Part shown: in pieces, positions 60,195-64,000 of the stretch | Position numbering within the stretch: position 1 is the stretch's first letter | How the letters are laid out: each line of letters begins with the position of its first letter | The notes under the pieces: model-generated | What the model saw: the letters and a program-made list of their open reading frames with translations, nothing else | Databases searched by the model: none | Told to the model about the DNA's origin: nothing | Assembly: GCF_002163715.1 (NCBI RefSeq) | Contig: NZ_CP015698.1 | Coordinates: 1,302,001-1,366,000 of the forward strand | Direction: 5' to 3' | Length of the DNA stretch: 64,000 bases | Source: Curvibacter sp. AEP1-3 | Lineage (GTDB): Bacteria > Pseudomonadota > Gammaproteobacteria > Burkholderiales > Burkholderiaceae_C | Program-made: the position numbers and the translations under genes

Positions 60195-60965
60195 TCAATC
60201 CACCAGACGGCCGGAGACCAGCTTGAGCTGCCGGCTGCAGCGCGCCGCCAGCGTAGCGTCGTGCGTGACCAGCACAAAGGCCGTACCCTGCTCGCGCGCC
60301 AGCTGGAGCATGAGCTCAAACACGCCGTCTGCCGTGCTGCGGTCCAGGTTGCCGGTGGGCTCGTCGGCCAATACGCAGTCGGGCTTTGTCACCAGCGCGC
60401 GGGCAATGGCTACACGTTGGCGCTCCCCGCCCGAGAGTTCGGCCGGGCGGTGGTGCAGGCGGTGCTCCAGCCCCACCAGCGCTAGCATTTTAATAGCTTC
60501 TTGCGCACATTCGGCGGGCGCTAGACGGCGAATTGTCAATGGCATTGCCACATTGTCCAGCGCGCTGAACTCAGGCAACAAGTGGTGAAACTGGTAGACA
60601 AAACCAAGATGTTGGTTGCGCAAGCGCCCTTGCTCAGCGGCCGTAAGGTTGGCCAGCGACTGGCCCAGCAGCTCCACACCGCCACTAGTGGGCGCGTCCA
60701 GCCCGCCCATCAGATGCAGCAAGGTGCTTTTGCCGGAGCCGGAGGCACCCACGATGGCCAGCGTTTCGCCGCGGTGCACCTGCAGGTCCACGCCTTGCAG
60801 CACGGTCACGTCCAGGCGGCCTTCTTCAAAACGTTTGGTCAGGCCGCGTGCTTGCAGCACCACCTCACCGCCAGGGACAACTGGGACGGGAGCCGTCAAC
60901 TCCGCCACCTGTTGGTACTGGGCCGCAGCCAATGCTTGTTCTACCGATGACACGGGCTTATTCAT
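60195..60965 (-). CDS. lolD: Lipoprotein-releasing system ATP-binding protein LolD
   Basis: ATPase of the LolCDE complex that releases lipoproteins from the inner membrane to LolA. 256 residues with about 25 extra at the N-terminus. Walker [37 protein letters not shown] and LVTHD are intact. The segment [18 protein letters not shown], between the Q-loop and the signature, is encoded by a sequence matching repeat family I. Alignment with E. coli LolD shows the same residue count there, so the repeat has replaced rather than lengthened the segment. Overlaps the permease stop by 8 bp. Confidence 0.93.
   Translation of the reverse strand: MNKPVSSVEQALAAAQYQQVAELTAPVPVVPGGEVVLQARGLTKRFEEGRLDVTVLQGVDLQVHRGETLAIVGASGSGKSTLLHLMGGLDAPTSGGVELLGQSLANLTAAEQGRLRNQHLGFVYQFHHLLPEFSALDNVAMPLTIRRLAPAECAQEAIKMLALVGLEHRLHHRPAELSGGERQRVAIARALVTKPDCVLADEPTGNLDRSTADGVFELMLQLAREQGTAFVLVTHDATLAARCSRQLKLVSGRLVD
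60481..60530 (+). repeat. Repeat family I sequence inside lolD
   Basis: Plus strand: GCTAGCATTTTAATAGCTTC, then TTGCGCACATTCGGCGGGCG, then CTAGACGGCG. About 36 of 48 positions match the intergenic copy at 23691, including the TTTTA-TAGCT-CT-GCGCACATT core. It is antisense to lolD and in frame without stops on the coding strand. Confidence 0.65.
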
Positions 60966-62214
60966 AACGCAAGGCCTCCGCCGGGTTCACGCGGCTGGCG
61001 CGCCAGCTCGGGTACAGGGTGGCCACAAAAGCCATCAACAAAGAGATCACGGCAATCGGGACGATGTCACCCTGCTGCGGCTCGCTCGGCATGCGGCTGA
61101 TCAGGTAAATGTCTTTGGGCAGAAAGCTCGCACCCAGCGCCTGCTCCAGCGCGGGCACGATCACATCAATATTGAAAGCCACGCCCAGCCCCAGCAACAG
61201 ACCGGCCAAGGTGCCGATCACCCCCACCATGGCACCCTGCACCACAAAAATGCCCATGATGCTGCCCGGGCTCGCGCCAAGCGTGCGCAGGATGGCAATG
61301 TCGGCGCGCTTGTCGGTCACCGTCATCACCAGGGTGGATACCAAGTTGAACGCAGCCACTGCCACGATGAGGGTGAGGATGATGAACATCATGCGTTTCT
61401 CAACCTGCACGGCCGCGAACCAGCTGCGGTTCTGGCGCGTCCAGTCGCGCAGCACCAGGTCACCGCTGAGGCTACGGGCGAGCTGGTCGGCCACCTCACG
61501 CGCTTGGTGCAGGTCCTTGAGTTTGAGGCGCACACCGCTGGGGCCTTCGAGCCGGAAGATGCGGGCGGCATCTTCCCAGTGCAAAAGGGCCAGCGCCGAG
61601 TCGTATTCGTAGTGGCCGGAATCGAAAGTGCCCACCACCGTCATTTGCTTCAAGCGTGGCACCACACCGGCAGGTGTAACCTGACCGCTGGGCGCCACCA
61701 GAGTGACCTTGTCGCCCACCCGCACACCCATGCTGCGGGCCAGCTCGCCGCCCAGCACCACCCCGAACTCGCCGGGCACCAGCCGGGCCAGTGCCTCCTG
61801 CTGGGCGCCAGTGGCAAAGTCGCTCACTTGGGGCTCCAGGGCCGGGTCTATGCCGCGCACCATGGCGCCCTTCATTTCTTCCCCGCGCGCGATCAGTGCT
61901 TGCGCCGCAATAAAGGGGGCCGCGCCTATGACCTGCGGATTCTCTTTGGCTTGGGCCATGGTGGTCGCCACATTGGGCAAGGCCTGTCCATCAGCGGCGT
62001 ACACCTCGATATGGGATACCACACCGAGCATGCGGTCACGCACTTCTTTCTGAAAGCCGTTCATCACGCTCAGCACGATGATCAGGGCGGCCACGCCCAG
62101 CGAAATGCCCAGCATGGACACGCCGGAGATGAAAGAGATAAAGCCGTTACGCCGGGTGGCGCGACCGGCGCGGGTATAGCGCCAGCCAATCGTCAGCTCA
62201 AAGGGGAGTTGCAT
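60958..62214 (-). CDS. lolC: Lipoprotein-releasing system permease LolC/LolE
   Basis: Inner-membrane subunit of the LolCDE transporter. 418 residues: helix 1 (about 22-46, [29 protein letters not shown]), a periplasmic domain (about 50-270) and three C-terminal helices ([61 protein letters not shown]). The family end PAEALRYE is present. A single LolC/E-type permease gene is seen, as in species with LolF homodimers. Divergent from the ApgM-like gene. Confidence 0.92.
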   Translation of the reverse strand: MQLPFELTIGWRYTRAGRATRRNGFISFISGVSMLGISLGVAALIIVLSVMNGFQKEVRDRMLGVVSHIEVYAADGQALPNVATTMAQAKENPQVIGAAPFIAAQALIARGEEMKGAMVRGIDPALEPQVSDFATGAQQEALARLVPGEFGVVLGGELARSMGVRVGDKVTLVAPSGQVTPAGVVPRLKQMTVVGTFDSGHYEYDSALALLHWEDAARIFRLEGPSGVRLKLKDLHQAREVADQLARSLSGDLVLRDWTRQNRSWFAAVQVEKRMMFIILTLIVAVAAFNLVSTLVMTVTDKRADIAILRTLGASPGSIMGIFVVQGAMVGVIGTLAGLLLGLGVAFNIDVIVPALEQALGASFLPKDIYLISRMPSEPQQGDIVPIAVISLLMAFVATLYPSWRASRVNPAEALRYE

Positions 62215-62261
62215 GGAAGGTTACAAAGTGCTTCAACCGGCGGATTGTGGCATCCATGCAG

Positions 62262-62267
62262 GACAAT
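62262..62267 (+). promoter_or_regulatory. -10-like hexamer, possible leaderless transcript
   Basis: GACAAT ends 7 nt before ATG 62275; no ribosome binding site lies between. Consistent with the pattern at glsA, glnS, 19119 and mntA. Confidence 0.35.
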
Positions 62268-62274
62268 CCTGTGT

Positions 62275-63219
62275 ATGCACACCCTTATTCCCTTCGCAGC
62301 ACCGGCCGGCCCGCAGTGCCAGGAAGCCCTGCCCCGCCTGGAGCTCCCGTATCTGGCGGAATTGCTCGAATTGTTGACTCCCACCCCGCCGCTGCTGGGT
62401 GCCGAAGACTCGCTATCTCCCTTGTTTGAACGGGTGCATGCCAAAAGCCTGGGGTTGCAAGGGGCTGACGGTTTGCTGCCCTGGGCTGCGTTGGACGCCC
62501 GCCAATTGGGCCTCACCCGCACCCACGGCGACACCGGTTGGGCCTGGATCACGCCCTGCCACTGGCAGATCAACGCCGACCACGTGGCCATGGACCACCC
62601 GGAATCCTTGGCGCTGGACGTCCACGAGATTGATGCCCTGCGCGCTGCCATGCAGCCCTACTTTGCCGAAGACGGCATCACCCTGCATGCCTTGAACCAC
62701 AGCACCTGGCTGGCCCAAGGCGAGCTGCTGCGCGAGCTGCCCACGGCCTCGCTAGCCCGTGCCTGCGGCCCCCGGGTGGACCAATGGATGCCCCGCGCCC
62801 CGCAGGCCCGCAGCCTGCGCCGCCTGCAAAACGAAATGCAGATGCTGCTCTACCGCCACCCGGTGAACGACGCGCGGGCGGCCCAGCGACGGCTCACGGT
62901 CAATTCTTTCTGGATCAGCGGCACCGGCGCTTTGCCCCAGAGTGCCCTGGAAAAGTCCGACACCATGTCGGTGCAGCACAGCCTCGAAGCGGCCGCCCTG
63001 CGCGACGACGCTCACGCCTGGACACAAGCCTGGCAAACGCTAGATGCAACTTTGCTTTCAACCCTGCTGCGCCAGGCCAAAGCGGGCCAAGCCTTTGAAC
63101 TGACTCTATGCGGTGAGCGCATGGCCGCCAGCTTTGTGCTGCAAAACACGGCGTGGTGGAACCGCATCCAGCGCCGCTTCACCACGCCCACGCCTGCTGA
63201 ATTGCTGGCCACCCTCTGA
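62275..63219 (+). CDS. Conserved protein, phosphoglycerate mutase-like annotation in relatives
   Basis: A 314-residue cytoplasmic protein: MHTLIPFAAPAGPQCQEALP, LPWAALDARQLGL, WITPCHWQINADHVAMDHPESL, then SLRRLQNEMQMLLYRHPVNDAR and FWISGTGALP. The WITPCHWQ...HV.M..P block and the C-terminal helices are conserved in burkholderial proteins often labelled as phosphoglycerate mutase (ApgM-like), but no alkaline-phosphatase-type metal ligands are evident, so that function is doubtful. Starts 60 bp from the divergent lolC and is followed 19 bp later by recJ. Confidence 0.6.
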   Translation: MHTLIPFAAPAGPQCQEALPRLELPYLAELLELLTPTPPLLGAEDSLSPLFERVHAKSLGLQGADGLLPWAALDARQLGLTRTHGDTGWAWITPCHWQINADHVAMDHPESLALDVHEIDALRAAMQPYFAEDGITLHALNHSTWLAQGELLRELPTASLARACGPRVDQWMPRAPQARSLRRLQNEMQMLLYRHPVNDARAAQRRLTVNSFWISGTGALPQSALEKSDTMSVQHSLEAAALRDDAHAWTQAWQTLDATLLSTLLRQAKAGQAFELTLCGERMAASFVLQNTAWWNRIQRRFTTPTPAELLATL

Positions 63220-63238
63220 GCGTGAGAATTTTGAGCTT

Positions 63239-64000
63239 ATGAAAATCGTTCCCCGCGATATCCCCCCCCGCGCCGCCTGGGCCCTGGAGCAGGCCGGCCT
63301 GCACCCGCTCCTGGCCCGCTTGTATGCCGCACGCGGTGTGACCGGCAAGGATGAGCTGGACGACGCCTTGGGCAAACTCCTGCCGCCGCAAGGTCTGCTG
63401 GGGGCCGACCGCGCTGCGGTGCTGCTGGCCGATGCGATTGCGCAAGACAAAAAGCTTTGTGTGGTGGCCGACTACGACTGTGACGGCGCTACCGCCTGTG
63501 CCGTGGCCGTGCGCGGACTGCGCCTGCTGGGCGCCCGCCATGTGGACTATCTGGTGCCCGACCGCGTGGTCGATGGCTATGGCTTGACCGCCCCCATCAG
63601 CGAGCGCGTCAAGAAATCCGGTGCCGATGTGCTGATCACCGTGGACAACGGCATCGCCAGCGTGGATGGCGTAGCCCGTGCCAAGGCACTGGGCCTGCAA
63701 GTGCTGGTCACCGACCACCATTTGCCCGGTAGCGAGTTGCCGGATGCGGACGTGATCGTCAACCCCAACCAGCCGGGCTGCACGTTTGAGAGCAAGTCCA
63801 TGGCCGGGGTGGGCGTCATGTTCTACACCCTGCTGGCGCTGCGCTCTGAGTTGCGCAGCCGCGGCGTGTTTGATGCCGCCACACAACCCAAGCTGGACAC
63901 CCTGCTGCCTTTGGTGGCGCTGGGTACGGTGGCCGATGTGGTCAAGCTGGATGCCAACAACCGCCGCCTCGTAGCCCAAGGGCTCAAACGGGTGCGGGCG
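63239..64000 (+). CDS. recJ: Single-stranded-DNA exonuclease RecJ, N-terminal part
   Basis: 5'-3' exonuclease of recombination and repair. The first 254 codons are present and the gene runs off the right edge. DHH-family catalytic motifs: VVADYDCDGATACAVAVRGL (motif I), ITVDNGIASVDG (motif II), VTDHHLPGSELPDADVIVNP (motif III, DHH) and ALGTVADVVKLDANNRRLVAQGL. The start is ATG 63239 with no strong ribosome binding site (TTTTGAGCTTATG). Confidence 0.94.
   Translation, partial: MKIVPRDIPPRAAWALEQAGLHPLLARLYAARGVTGKDELDDALGKLLPPQGLLGADRAAVLLADAIAQDKKLCVVADYDCDGATACAVAVRGLRLLGARHVDYLVPDRVVDGYGLTAPISERVKKSGADVLITVDNGIASVDGVARAKALGLQVLVTDHHLPGSELPDADVIVNPNQPGCTFESKSMAGVGVMFYTLLALRSELRSRGVFDAATQPKLDTLLPLVALGTVADVVKLDANNRRLVAQGLKRVRA

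Noticed and set aside
60616..62274. Upstream extension of the 62275 gene through lolD and lolC
   Set aside because: The first part runs antisense to lolD and lolC and has no protein-like features; the conserved N-terminus begins at 62275.

Overview
The window looks like chromosomal DNA of a high-GC betaproteobacterium in the Burkholderiales, most probably a Comamonadaceae member close to Rhodoferax. The grounds are the GlnRS, GshA, AhpC/AhpF and LolCDE protein types, orphan Tct and LivJ-type transport proteins, phasin-like proteins, and two dispersed short-repeat families. The genus is inferred from gene content, not from a marker gene. No rRNA, tRNA, CRISPR array, transposase or prophage was seen. 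Genes cut by the edges are uppP (left) and recJ (right).

Layout. 0-3.5 kb: uppP start and a MacAB-like efflux operon. 3.6-6.3 kb: DUF2306 and 2TM membrane proteins with a LytS/LytTR two-component pair. 6.4-9.6 kb: two branched-chain amino acid binding proteins flanking an unusual P-loop protein. 9.7-15.7 kb: DUF2157 protein, glutaminase, a secreted protein, a PAS-GGDEF cyclase and glnS. 15.7-21.4 kb: accessory island between glnS and udk, with a low-GC DUF262 + HEPN pair, a NERD nuclease-like gene bracketed by direct repeats, a GIY-YIG-like protein and a MntA/HepT toxin-antitoxin pair. 21.5-28.6 kb: udk, hemerythrin, M14 peptidase, GST, pectate lyase, Old Yellow Enzyme, a small protein behind a twin-operator promoter, and trxC. 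28.5-32.9 kb: small genes and a GGDEF protein interleaved with four copies of a repeat that each carry a consensus DnaA box. 33-48 kb: DsbG-like lipoprotein, YitT, MtfA, UspA, SRAP, YlqF-like GTPase, phasin-like protein, gshA, degenerate GGDEF protein, SDR, Nudix, GNAT and DusC. 48-51.3 kb: ahpC-ahpF with an OxyR-like site. 51.4-64 kb: DUF3422, DUF4864, tctBA, a GspE-type ATPase with a spermidine-synthase-like gene, tatD, a third binding protein, lolCD, an ApgM-like protein and recJ.

Most genes are ordinary metabolism, transport and envelope functions. Four things stand out. (1) A DUF262-HEPN gene pair is the best candidate for a defence or toxin system. (2) A roughly 50-bp hairpin-forming repeat has eight clear intergenic copies and three more that appear to lie inside coding sequences (lolD, the LytS-type kinase, the LytTR regulator). 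(3) A second repeat family carries consensus DnaA boxes far from any visible origin genes. (4) Several genes appear to be transcribed leaderless, with a -10-like hexamer 5-7 nt before the start codon and no ribosome binding site.
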